A stretch of DNA of 41,750 nucleotides. It comes from Candidatus Poribacteria bacterium (GTDB taxonomy: Bacteria; Poribacteria; DTPJ01; WJIO01). Where the stretch lies: contig WJIO01000407.1 of NCBI GenBank assembly GCA_014730235.1, positions 1 through 41,750 on the forward strand. Reading direction: 5' to 3'. The notes beneath the pieces were generated by a model. It was not told where the DNA came from and did no database searches. It worked only from the letters and a program-made list of their open reading frames with translations. This document shows positions 32,019 to 39,964 of this stretch, piece after piece (positions within the stretch are counted from its first letter, which is position 1; the number at the start of each line of letters is the position of its first letter). The translations under genes were made by a program, and so were the position numbers.

Positions 32019-34028
32019 TTAAAATTCATCAGCACCAATACAAGGTTTTTCAGTTCGTTTTTGCCTGTCTATATCTTCGGTAACTTCTGTCATGGAAAAA
32101 GTTTTTCCTATGTGTTCTGGTAATTGCTTTTTTAAATGTAAATTTCCGTTTTCAGGATCAATAAAATACTCCGTTACATCCCTCTCTATATTGCCCTTAA
32201 ACACAATATCGCTGGAAGATTCGTTACGAATTTCTGGCCCACTTAACAGGTTATTTGCAACTAAAAGACCATCATTATCATGCACCAGCCGGATCAATCG
32301 TTTCAAGCGATTATCGGGATGATGAACTGTATTATGAGCGATTATGCAATCCTTTGTATAATCAGCCAGGATTCCACCTTCTAGCGCTCTGGTTACAAAA
32401 TTGTTCCTTACGATAAATCCTGTGCAGTGTATATCAGTTCCAGGCCCTCGATGGGAATTGCCAAGAGCGATCCCCAGATCGCAGTCAATTATTATGTTCC
32501 TTTCGATTATACAGTCGCGGGAGTCATGCCAGATAAATATGGCACCGCGAGCACTTCTATTGCGTCCCTGTATTCCAACAAATACATTATCGCTTATGAT
32601 CCAGTTTGTTGCATACATTGTATCTATGCCGCCTATGTAATCACCTTTGAAATTTTCAGGTGTATCCTTTGGGTCATCGGAAAAACGTTTTTTATGATCG
32701 TTGTAAAACAGGCAGTTTTGAATTCGACAGTTTTTTGGACGTGTATTCTCCCGATCATCTTCCGGCACAATTACGCCTTTAATACCCCGCTGCCATATGT
32801 TGTGGATTACGCAGTTGTATATAGTGACTTTCTGTACGTTGGTATCCGAGTTAATCTTAAATCCGTTCCACATTATATTCTGTATAGTTAAATCAGCAAT
32901 GGTAACACCCGAGCATCTTGTAATCCCTATGAGTTCACCATGCCTGCTATTCAGGCCATCTATGATAACCTTTTCCCGATTTCCTGATTCACTTCTTAAT
33001 GTTATATTATCTTTATTTATCTCTATATATCTGGGCATTATGTAATGCCCATCGGCTAACAATATTGTGCCGCCTGGTTTTACCTGATCAACGGCTTTGA
33101 AAAATTCATTTACATTAGTAACATGTATTACTTCTCCCCGGGGTTCTGGCAGTGGCGGTGCTTTGGGGAACCAGTCCTGAACAGGTGGGCGTAGAACGGA
33201 TTTGATTACTTTGTTGTATTTCATCAAAACCATGTAATTTCTGAGAGAAAAACCGCAATTGTTAAGCCCTTCTTCAGAATAATCATCCTGATGCTCTTTT
33301 GGATGACTAGGATGAGTTCCATCTCTTGCCAACAGAGTTGGTACGTTATATCCTTCCCACTGGCTGAATTTATCCATCGCGCCGTTCCAGTCATCAGGAC
33401 GGCGTTTCATTATTTCAGCATGGTAATCAACGAGGGGAATATTCATATCCTGAGCCATATCTCTTACAGCCTCAGCAAAGGTTGCTGATTTTTCTTCAAA
33501 TCTATTTCGCGGTGGAATAGTATTTAAAATAACAACTGTGCCGTTATCAAGGCATCTCTGGATTACTGTTTTCATTTTTGTTTTGTATTCATCCAGTTCC
33601 AGACTGTAAAGATCGTTTGTGCCAAACATTATTAAAGCAGTCTCCGGGTTGAGTTTATCCAACCATTTATCAATATTCTCATAAGCCCATCTTATAGTCA
33701 TCATGCCGTCATTGCCATACTCAGGTCCTTTCCAATCGCGCCAGCATTCTTCCTGCATATATTCATTAACTTCTTCAAAGGCAGCTTCCATTTCAGGTGA
33801 AGAATTCTTCCGTGTATACTGAAGTGGCGACCAGAAAGCCATGGTAACGGTTATGGAATCTCCAAAATGTGCAAAAGTTCCTTGCTTACCGGTGAATTTA
33901 TTATGTATTTCCCGCATATTTTTGACCCAGTGTTTATTGTTATTATCGGCAAAAGCTGACCCCTGCCGTATCAGAATTATTATAGATATGAACAGGAAAA
34001 ATAGCTTTGTGATATATGATTCTGTCAT
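32019..34028 (-). CDS. Exported SGNH hydrolase fused to right-handed beta-helix domain
   Basis: 669 residues. Signal peptide (about 1-27, ending QGSAFA). The SGNH/GDSL-type esterase domain (about 45-280) has block I GDSIT with S58, block III GTND with N138, and D236-x-x-H239. The glycine of block II may be G107 in GNDGM. From about 300 to 600 lies a right-handed parallel beta-helix like pectate lyase or chondroitinase B families: VIHVTNVNEFFKAVDQVKPGGTILLADGHY, RSESGNREKVIIDG, then repeated strands such as VTIADLTIQNI and IIERNIIIDCDLGIALGN. This suggests an enzyme that deacetylates and cleaves or binds a uronic-acid polysaccharide. AAAGGA precedes the ATG. Confidence 0.87.
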   Translation of the reverse strand: MTESYITKLFFLFISIIILIRQGSAFADNNNKHWVKNMREIHNKFTGKQGTFAHFGDSITVTMAFWSPLQYTRKNSSPEMEAAFEEVNEYMQEECWRDWKGPEYGNDGMMTIRWAYENIDKWLDKLNPETALIMFGTNDLYSLELDEYKTKMKTVIQRCLDNGTVVILNTIPPRNRFEEKSATFAEAVRDMAQDMNIPLVDYHAEIMKRRPDDWNGAMDKFSQWEGYNVPTLLARDGTHPSHPKEHQDDYSEEGLNNCGFSLRNYMVLMKYNKVIKSVLRPPVQDWFPKAPPLPEPRGEVIHVTNVNEFFKAVDQVKPGGTILLADGHYIMPRYIEINKDNITLRSESGNREKVIIDGLNSRHGELIGITRCSGVTIADLTIQNIMWNGFKINSDTNVQKVTIYNCVIHNIWQRGIKGVIVPEDDRENTRPKNCRIQNCLFYNDHKKRFSDDPKDTPENFKGDYIGGIDTMYATNWIISDNVFVGIQGRNRSARGAIFIWHDSRDCIIERNIIIDCDLGIALGNSHRGPGTDIHCTGFIVRNNFVTRALEGGILADYTKDCIIAHNTVHHPDNRLKRLIRLVHDNDGLLVANNLLSGPEIRNESSSDIVFKGNIERDVTEYFIDPENGNLHLKKQLPEHIGKTFSMTEVTEDIDRQKRTEKPCIGADEF

Positions 34029-34078
34029 TATAATTCCTTTCGCACTATCTTTGAGATAATTGTTAAAAAATGTGATTA

Positions 34079-34292
34079 CTGAAAATTCTAAAAAATCTCT
34101 AAAACCAATTTTTATAAGAATTCAGCATAAAGAAACAGATTAAAATGCTCAAAGAATATAGTTCTATGTCATTCCCGCTTCAAGCTTTTTGAAAAAGCTT
34201 GAAGCGGGAATGACAGCCTGATAGCATTTTCATTTGCTAGTGTCTCCTTAAGCACTGCAACATCTGGTTTTAGTTAATTCTAGAAATATCAG
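34079..34292. mobile_element. Family 2 palindromic element, copy C (214 bp), 5-bp target duplication
   Basis: Same orientation as copy A. Starts CTGAAAATTCTAAAAAATC, ends AGAAATATCAG, flanked by GATTA (34074-34078 and 34293-34297). Central hairpin 34168-34214 on GTCATTCCCGCTTCAAGC. It lies upstream of both the SGNH gene (minus) and the oxidoreductase (plus). Confidence 0.87.
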
Positions 34293-34315
34293 GATTAGAT
34301 TTATATGGACATATA

Positions 34316-34343
34316 TTGTATTTCTGGATAAACTTACTACAAT
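34316..34343 (+). promoter_or_regulatory. Candidate promoter for the 34406 oxidoreductase
   Basis: TTGTAT, 16-bp spacer, TACAAT; about 60 nt before the ATG and 19 bp beyond the right-hand duplication of family 2 copy C. Confidence 0.5.
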
Positions 34344-34405
34344 ACAGGATATTAGCACAGATGGAATTATACTTAAAGAATAAAAATAAAGGAGTAATAT
34401 TGATA

Positions 34406-35476
34406 ATGAATTATAGCCAAATAACTTTAAAAGAGTTGAAAGTTCCAGAATCAATCCCTTTTCCTAAACGCACAGACTGGCATATTGGCATGATTGGTTT
34501 TGGCGGTATAGCCATAGGAGCACATGCTCCTGCATACCAAAACGTTGGATGGAATATTTGTGCAGTGGCCGATCCGAACTCAGAAGCCCGAAGGATAGCA
34601 CAGGAAAAATATGGGATTCAGAAAACTTATTCAGATTTCCATGAGCTAATAAACGATGACGCGATTGAAGTTATTGATCTACTTACTCAACCCACGATAA
34701 GGGAAGAAGTAGTCAAGACTTCCGGCCGGGCGGGAAAGCCTATTATAACAGAAAAGCCCTTTGCCCGAAGTGTTGAAGAATGCGAAAGGATGATCAAAAT
34801 CGCTGATGATGCAGGAATAAAACTCGCTGTCCATCAAAATTACCGATGGATGAAGATGAATTATACTGCTCATCACATAATTAAAAAGGGTTTAATAGGT
34901 GATCCGTTTTTTGCAAGTATAGAGATATTCGGTACGCAGGATGTTGACCTGGCCGGACATGAATTTTATTCCAGCAGTGAGGATTTTTTGACAATACAGT
35001 GGAACAATCACCTGGCTGATCTTTTACGCTATTGGACGGGAAAAGATGCAGATCGTGTTTTTGCCCGTACCGGAAGGATGAAAGGTCAGAATTTCAAGGG
35101 TGATAACCTGTTGTGCTCTATTGCCGATTTTGGGGATGGATTAACCGGTCATATCCTTCACAGCGAATTGTTAAGAAGCCATCTAAGGGGAACTCAATGT
35201 CGCGTTGATGGCAGTAAGGGTTCTCTTAAATTTGATTTCCACAACAACCTGGTTATACAATCGGAAATCCTTGGTAAAGAATCCTTTAGACTGAATACAA
35301 AAGAAGCTGACTTTACAAGTTCCTTTGCCGGTTCAATGGGTGATTTTCTTATATCTATAGAGCAAGATAAAGAACCAAGTGTTAGTGGGAGAAGAAACCT
35401 GGCCACTATCAAAACGGTATCAGCAGAACATGAAAGCTCTATGAAAGGTGGTAAATGGATAAATTGTAAGGGCTAA
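34406..35476 (+). CDS. Gfo/Idh/MocA-family oxidoreductase
   Basis: 356 residues. The ATG at 34406 is chosen because GGAG lies 11 bases upstream and the family's fold starts soon after (WHIGMIGFGGIAIGAH, near residue 26). The frame extends 90 nt further upstream to a TTG, but that part would cover the promoter. VADPNSEARRIAQEKYGI closes strand 2; PIITEKPFARSVEEC carries the EKP motif. The second domain has LTIQWNNHLADLLRYWTGKDADRV. Convergent with purL: only 4 bp separate the two stop codons. It is probably part of the sugar-acid gene group at 30916-35476. The substrate is unknown. Confidence 0.88.
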   Translation: MNYSQITLKELKVPESIPFPKRTDWHIGMIGFGGIAIGAHAPAYQNVGWNICAVADPNSEARRIAQEKYGIQKTYSDFHELINDDAIEVIDLLTQPTIREEVVKTSGRAGKPIITEKPFARSVEECERMIKIADDAGIKLAVHQNYRWMKMNYTAHHIIKKGLIGDPFFASIEIFGTQDVDLAGHEFYSSSEDFLTIQWNNHLADLLRYWTGKDADRVFARTGRMKGQNFKGDNLLCSIADFGDGLTGHILHSELLRSHLRGTQCRVDGSKGSLKFDFHNNLVIQSEILGKESFRLNTKEADFTSSFAGSMGDFLISIEQDKEPSVSGRRNLATIKTVSAEHESSMKGGKWINCKG

Positions 35477-35480
35477 TTCA

Positions 35481-37889
35481 TTACCATTTGAAAGTCTTTT
35501 GCCATACTTCCTTCAGGCTTTCAATATTGGAAGAAATTACCATATCTTCTCCATTATGTATCTCAAATTTTTTATTGTCAGTCACCTGACCTATATGGGC
35601 AAATACTGTTCCCTGCATTGATTTTTCAAATTCTCCACATTTTTCCGGGGATATTTCCACAATGAATCTGCTATTGGATTCAGAAAATAATATAATATCA
35701 TTACGGGTAAAATCATGAGATACCGGTACATGTGAGAGATTTAATTTCATACCATAACCACCGGCAAAAGCCATTTCAGCGGTAGCTACACCTATACCCC
35801 CCTCTGAGCAATCATGACAAGCTTTAACTAATCCCAATGATATGGCATCGCTCAGCCTTGTCATTGTATCTTTGCCTCTTTTTGGTCTAACAACTGGAAC
35901 GGAATTGCCTATATATCCCCTTACATGGTAATAATGAGATCCACCCATCTCATTATAGGTTTTTCCTATAATATATATTGCATCCCCAGGAGTTTTTGCA
36001 TCCATTGAAATGGCTTTACTTATATCCGGGATAACGGATATAGCAGAAATCAAAAGCGTTGGGGGAATGGATATGGTTTCACCTGTGGATGAATTGCTAA
36101 ATTCGTTATAAAGGCTGTCTTTACCGGAGATAAAAGGTGTTTCATAAGCAACGGCTGTATCGTAACATGCTTTTATTGCCCTGACCAAATCGGCCATCCT
36201 GTCAGGTTTGTCGGGATTACCCCATGAGAAGTTATCCAGTATGGCAGTATGTTCCAACCTACCGCCTACGGCAACGGCATTTCTAAGGGCTTCGTCAATA
36301 GCCGATGCCGCCATGTGATAGGTGTCAATATCTCCATATTTAGGATTGATGCCGTTAGATATAACGACTCCCCTTTTAGAATGCAATAAAGGTCGTGTTA
36401 TGCAAGCATCGCCAGGGCCATCGTTCTCTACTCCCTGAAGGGGTTTTAGAACACTACCACCCTGAACTTCGTGGTCATATTGCCTGATAACCCATTCTTT
36501 GCTGGCTACGTTGGGACTTGCTAGTATGTCTTTCAGGTATTTGGTTAGATCATCAGGATCATCAAAATCCGGTTCTTTATATTGGGATTTATGCCATACA
36601 GCTTTCTTTGTTATATTCGGCAGACCATCATGGACGAATTCCATTTTCATATCGGCCACAGTTACGCCATCATAGAGTATATGAAGCCTTTTGTTATCAG
36701 TAAATTCCCCGATTATAGTAGCTTCTACATCTTCATTTTCAAAGACTTCAAGTAGATCATCTATCTTTTCCGATGGAACAGATAAAACCATCCTTTCCTG
36801 GGCTTCTGAAAGCCATATCTCCCAGGGAGCAAGGCCGGCATATTTCAGAGGCACTCTTTCCAGGTGAACCTTTGCACCAGTTTTTTCGCCCATTTCACCA
36901 ACTGCCGATGACAAACCACCTGCACCGCAGTCAGTGATAGCATCATATAAATTTCTGTCGCGAGCCTGAAGGAGGGTGTCAACCATTCTTTTCTCTGTAA
37001 TGGCATTTCCAATCTGAACTGCGCCGCTGGATGTCTCCTCAGAATCTTCGGCAAGCTCAATAGATGCAAATGTTGCACCGTGAATACCATCCCGACCAAC
37101 TCTACCTCCGATCATCACGATCAGATCACCGGGTTTTACCCGTTTTTTAACCTTATCTCTGGGTATCAGGCCTACATTGCCGCAGTATACCAGGGGGTTG
37201 CCAACATAACGCTTATCAAACAAAATAGCACCGTTTGCCGTTGGTATGCCCATCCTGTTGCCGTAATCTCTTACACCAGCTACTACACCCTTGAATACAC
37301 GACGAGGATGAAGTGTTCCTTTTGGGAGCTTTTCATAGGGTAGATCGTGAGGGCCAAAGCAGAATACGTCGGTGTTTAATATGGGTTTAGCACCGAGACC
37401 AACACCTAATGTATCGCGAATTACACCGCCAATGCCGGTTTCTGAGCCACCATAAGGTTCTATGGCCGAGGGATGATTGTGAGTCTCCACTTTAAAAGCT
37501 ATACCGTAGTCATCGTCGAAAACTATAACACCGGCGTTATCGGCAAATACAGACAAACACCAGTCTTTATCAATTTCCTGTGTGGCTTTCATCAGGTAGG
37601 TTTTCAGAAGGTTATCTATAATTTCAATTCTTTCTTCCTGTCTATTATATTCCTTGTATTCCACAAGACCTTTAAAAGTCTTGTGGACGCAGTGTTCAGA
37701 CCAAGTTTGGGCCAGGGTTTCAAGCTCTACATCAGTAGGATTTCTGCCAATATCAGCAAAGTATTTCTTAATAGTCTGCATTTCAGCCAGGTTAAGAGAT
37801 AGCAAACCGTCATTGCTAATCTTCTGAAGTTGGGCATAATCGGCGTCCAATATATTTACGATCTTAACGTTGACTTTATCCAATCCCAT
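35481..37889 (-). CDS. purL: Phosphoribosylformylglycinamidine synthase, PurL subunit
   Basis: ATP-dependent amidation of FGAR to FGAM in purine synthesis, acting with PurS and the glutaminase PurQ. 802 residues, slightly longer than the usual 720-750. Visible motifs: LAQTWSEHCVHKTFKG, VETHNHPSAIEPYGGSETG (ATP/Mg-binding), RDTLGVGLGAKPI, GGRVGRDGIHGATFAS, ITDCGAGGLSSAVGEMGE and the C-terminal GLVKACHDCSEGGIGVATAEMAF. The ATG at 37889 is chosen over GTG 37898 because AGGAG sits 8 bases before it. It lies 20 bp after purS. No purQ is in the window, so the glutaminase must be elsewhere. Confidence 0.95.
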   Translation of the reverse strand: MGLDKVNVKIVNILDADYAQLQKISNDGLLSLNLAEMQTIKKYFADIGRNPTDVELETLAQTWSEHCVHKTFKGLVEYKEYNRQEERIEIIDNLLKTYLMKATQEIDKDWCLSVFADNAGVIVFDDDYGIAFKVETHNHPSAIEPYGGSETGIGGVIRDTLGVGLGAKPILNTDVFCFGPHDLPYEKLPKGTLHPRRVFKGVVAGVRDYGNRMGIPTANGAILFDKRYVGNPLVYCGNVGLIPRDKVKKRVKPGDLIVMIGGRVGRDGIHGATFASIELAEDSEETSSGAVQIGNAITEKRMVDTLLQARDRNLYDAITDCGAGGLSSAVGEMGEKTGAKVHLERVPLKYAGLAPWEIWLSEAQERMVLSVPSEKIDDLLEVFENEDVEATIIGEFTDNKRLHILYDGVTVADMKMEFVHDGLPNITKKAVWHKSQYKEPDFDDPDDLTKYLKDILASPNVASKEWVIRQYDHEVQGGSVLKPLQGVENDGPGDACITRPLLHSKRGVVISNGINPKYGDIDTYHMAASAIDEALRNAVAVGGRLEHTAILDNFSWGNPDKPDRMADLVRAIKACYDTAVAYETPFISGKDSLYNEFSNSSTGETISIPPTLLISAISVIPDISKAISMDAKTPGDAIYIIGKTYNEMGGSHYYHVRGYIGNSVPVVRPKRGKDTMTRLSDAISLGLVKACHDCSEGGIGVATAEMAFAGGYGMKLNLSHVPVSHDFTRNDIILFSESNSRFIVEISPEKCGEFEKSMQGTVFAHIGQVTDNKKFEIHNGEDMVISSNIESLKEVWQKTFKW

Positions 37890-37909
37890 GGCTCTCACTC
37901 CTAGCTATT

Positions 37910-38380
37910 TTAGGCTATTTTGCTATATTTGTAATTCTGTATAACATCATTTGCCAAAAGTCTTTTACATATAGAATCAATATCTTCCTCTTGTATTTTA
38001 CCTTTGATGACATATTTTTGTCCGGTTCTGGCAGACTTGATTCCGTTAATCCCTAAATCTTTAGCTCCTTTAACGGTGCTTTCACCCACAGGATCAGTAA
38101 CACCGGGTTTATATGTAACTTCTACCACCCATGAACCGGAATCTTTTTGATCTACAAGAGAACCTTTGTGTCTATAAACCTGGGTGATCCTGTCAGTCAA
38201 GAGATTTTCACATATATTCTCTATATCATAATCAGCGATTTCCCCTTCGATTATGTAAATATGCATGGTTCTTACATGCTCCACACCTGAAATGCCTAAA
38301 TCCTCTATATCCTTCTCTATGCCTTGCCCCATAGCATCCGTTGCTGTGGGTTTGTAGCCGATTTCGATTTTCCACTGCAT
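37910..38380 (-). CDS. purS: Tandem (double-domain) PurS
   Basis: 156 residues, about twice the normal 80-85 of PurS. Two PurS units are seen: residues 1-72 (WKIEIGYKPTATDAMGQGIEKDIEDLGI...NICENLL) and about 83-156 (WVVEVTYKPGVTDPVGESTVKGAKDLGI...SICKRLL). Both have the K-P-x-x-x-D-x-x-G start and the DLGI centre. PurS normally dimerises to bridge PurL and PurQ, so the fusion would be a covalent dimer. The ATG at 38380 is used: AAGGA lies 7 bases upstream, whereas the frame's upstream start is only a TTG. It lies between DUF502 and purL in one operon. Confidence 0.87.
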   Translation of the reverse strand: MQWKIEIGYKPTATDAMGQGIEKDIEDLGISGVEHVRTMHIYIIEGEIADYDIENICENLLTDRITQVYRHKGSLVDQKDSGSWVVEVTYKPGVTDPVGESTVKGAKDLGINGIKSARTGQKYVIKGKIQEEDIDSICKRLLANDVIQNYKYSKIA

Positions 38381-38465
38381 AGAAATTCCTTTCATGTTGA
38401 TAACGATATTCAAATCATTATATGGGGTAAGGATACCTCATTTACAAGAAAAATTAAAGCAATTT

Positions 38466-39062
38466 CTAATCTATCTCATCCGGTCCAATTATACCGGCGG
38501 ATATTATAGATCTGAATGATTCTTCGATTGACCAGCCGGGATCTCTGGTCTGGGATTCTTTCACCAGTATCATTACTCCAGAAGCAGGATTTGGCGGCAT
38601 TGGTACAAAAACTTTAAGGTATTTTTCATTTTCGTCATTTTTATTTACTACAGTTCCGGTTACAAATCCGATAGTCCACATACCGGGTTTAAGGTATTCC
38701 ACTAACACAGCCCGTTTGAGAGATTCTCTGTCGGGTAGGGATAAGGTGTTGGAAAGCTGTTTACCAACTTGATATGTGGTCTTTACGAAAGGAATATATC
38801 TTGTAAGCATTTCTACCATAGAAAGCAGTTTTCTGCCAACAACATTACTGACAATAAGTCCAAGAAAGTAAAAAACAATAAATAAAATTAATATTCCCAA
38901 ACCCGGTATCTTAAAACCAATGGTTTCATCAATCAATCCCATTATACGCTGGTCTATTGTCAAGTAGAGGAATCTTACAATTACAAAGGTTAATACAAAA
39001 GGAATACTTGCAATTACTCCTCTTAAGATATAGACTCTTAAATGCTTAAATACCTTTTTCAT
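38466..39062 (-). CDS. DUF502 membrane protein
   Basis: 198 residues. Two membrane helices near the start (LRGVIASIPFVLTFVIVRFLYL, about 10-32; GLGILILFIVFYFLGLIVSNVVG, about 53-75). The DUF502 body follows: RYIPFVKTTYQVGKQL, VLVEYLKPGMWTIGFVTG, KVFVPMPPNPASGVMILV. The ATG at 39062 (GGGAG 6 bases upstream) is preferred; the open frame runs further but would overlap the SDR gene. The function is unknown; some plant homologues (COV1-like) affect vascular patterning. Co-directional with the SDR gene (20 bp gap) and purS. Confidence 0.87.
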   Translation of the reverse strand: MKKVFKHLRVYILRGVIASIPFVLTFVIVRFLYLTIDQRIMGLIDETIGFKIPGLGILILFIVFYFLGLIVSNVVGRKLLSMVEMLTRYIPFVKTTYQVGKQLSNTLSLPDRESLKRAVLVEYLKPGMWTIGFVTGTVVNKNDENEKYLKVFVPMPPNPASGVMILVKESQTRDPGWSIEESFRSIISAGIIGPDEID

Positions 39063-39082
39063 ATATCTCCCTATTGATTTTA

Positions 39083-39961
39083 TTACATACGGTGTCCACC
39101 ACCAACATATATTAACTGTCCGGTAACCCATCGGGCCTGGTTTGACGCCAGAAATACCACAACGTCTGTAACATCCTCCGGCTGCCCAAGTCTTCCCAGG
39201 GGTGTATCATCCTCACAAATTTTCTTTAATTTTGTTTGTATGTATCCCGTTTGTATTGGGCCCGGTGAGATTATATTTACTGTTATTCCATATTTACCCA
39301 ATTCCCAGGCGGCGGATCTGCTGTAGGATTCCAATGCATATTTGCTGGCCCCGTAGGATATTTCACCGGGGAAGCATGCGGCTCCGTCGGTGCTGATGTT
39401 GATTATTCTCCCCCAATCCATATTTTTATCAATGTGTCTTTTAGTTAATTCAACCATCATTAAGGCGACAGCCCGGGAATTTACAGCAAAATGATTATCA
39501 TGAATTTCCGGGGTTATAGTTTCGGAATGACTCCAGCTTTCTCCAGCCTTTGGAACATGATCAGAAGGAATAACCGTATCACCTTTCCAATGAGCGGCGT
39601 TATTGACCAAAACCTGAACAGGACCAAAGGCTCTTTCTGCCCTGTTGAATATCTCTGGAATGACTTTTGTATCCGAGAGATCAGCTTCCCATGATTGTGC
39701 TTTACCTCCAGAACTCCGGATTTCTTCAACAATCCAATCTGCAGACATGGCCTGTCGGGAACGATACTGGGCTTCCCCCGGAAGATCATTAGGTTTACCT
39801 TTAAGATGTTCATCCAATGGTCTTTGCATGTATGTTATAAAAACAGAACAACCCTGAGCTGCCAAAGCTTTTGCTGTGGCTGCGCCAATGCCGTGATTTG
39901 CTCCGGTTACTATGGCTGTCTTTCCGTTTAATCCAGTGTCAATCAATTTTAAAACTCCCAT
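39083..39961 (-). CDS. Short-chain dehydrogenase/reductase
   Basis: 292 residues. Rossmann TGANHGIG (about 19-26), NNAAH, the catalytic serine in INISTDGAACF and YGASK (Y-x-x-x-K), followed by PGPIQTGY, typical of classical SDR oxidoreductases. An insertion around 50-85 (PLDEHLKGKPNDLPGEAQYR) enlarges the loop after strand 2, which usually binds the cofactor, so the NAD/NADP preference is unclear. It starts 3 bp after the sulfatase gene stop, so it is translated together with it and may act on the desulfated sugar. The C-terminal RWVTGQLIYVGGGHRM is the family's usual end. Confidence 0.9.
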   Translation of the reverse strand: MGVLKLIDTGLNGKTAIVTGANHGIGAATAKALAAQGCSVFITYMQRPLDEHLKGKPNDLPGEAQYRSRQAMSADWIVEEIRSSGGKAQSWEADLSDTKVIPEIFNRAERAFGPVQVLVNNAAHWKGDTVIPSDHVPKAGESWSHSETITPEIHDNHFAVNSRAVALMMVELTKRHIDKNMDWGRIINISTDGAACFPGEISYGASKYALESYSRSAAWELGKYGITVNIISPGPIQTGYIQTKLKKICEDDTPLGRLGQPEDVTDVVVFLASNQARWVTGQLIYVGGGHRM

Positions 39962-39964
39962 GTT

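Noticed and set aside
34316-34405. 30-residue N-terminal extension of the 34406 oxidoreductase
   Set aside because: The start would be TTG with no ribosome binding site, and the region holds the promoter-like TTGTAT/TACAAT pair.
39063-39131. Longer DUF502 start
   Set aside because: It would overlap the SDR gene and adds a sequence unlike the family; GGGAG marks the ATG at 39062.
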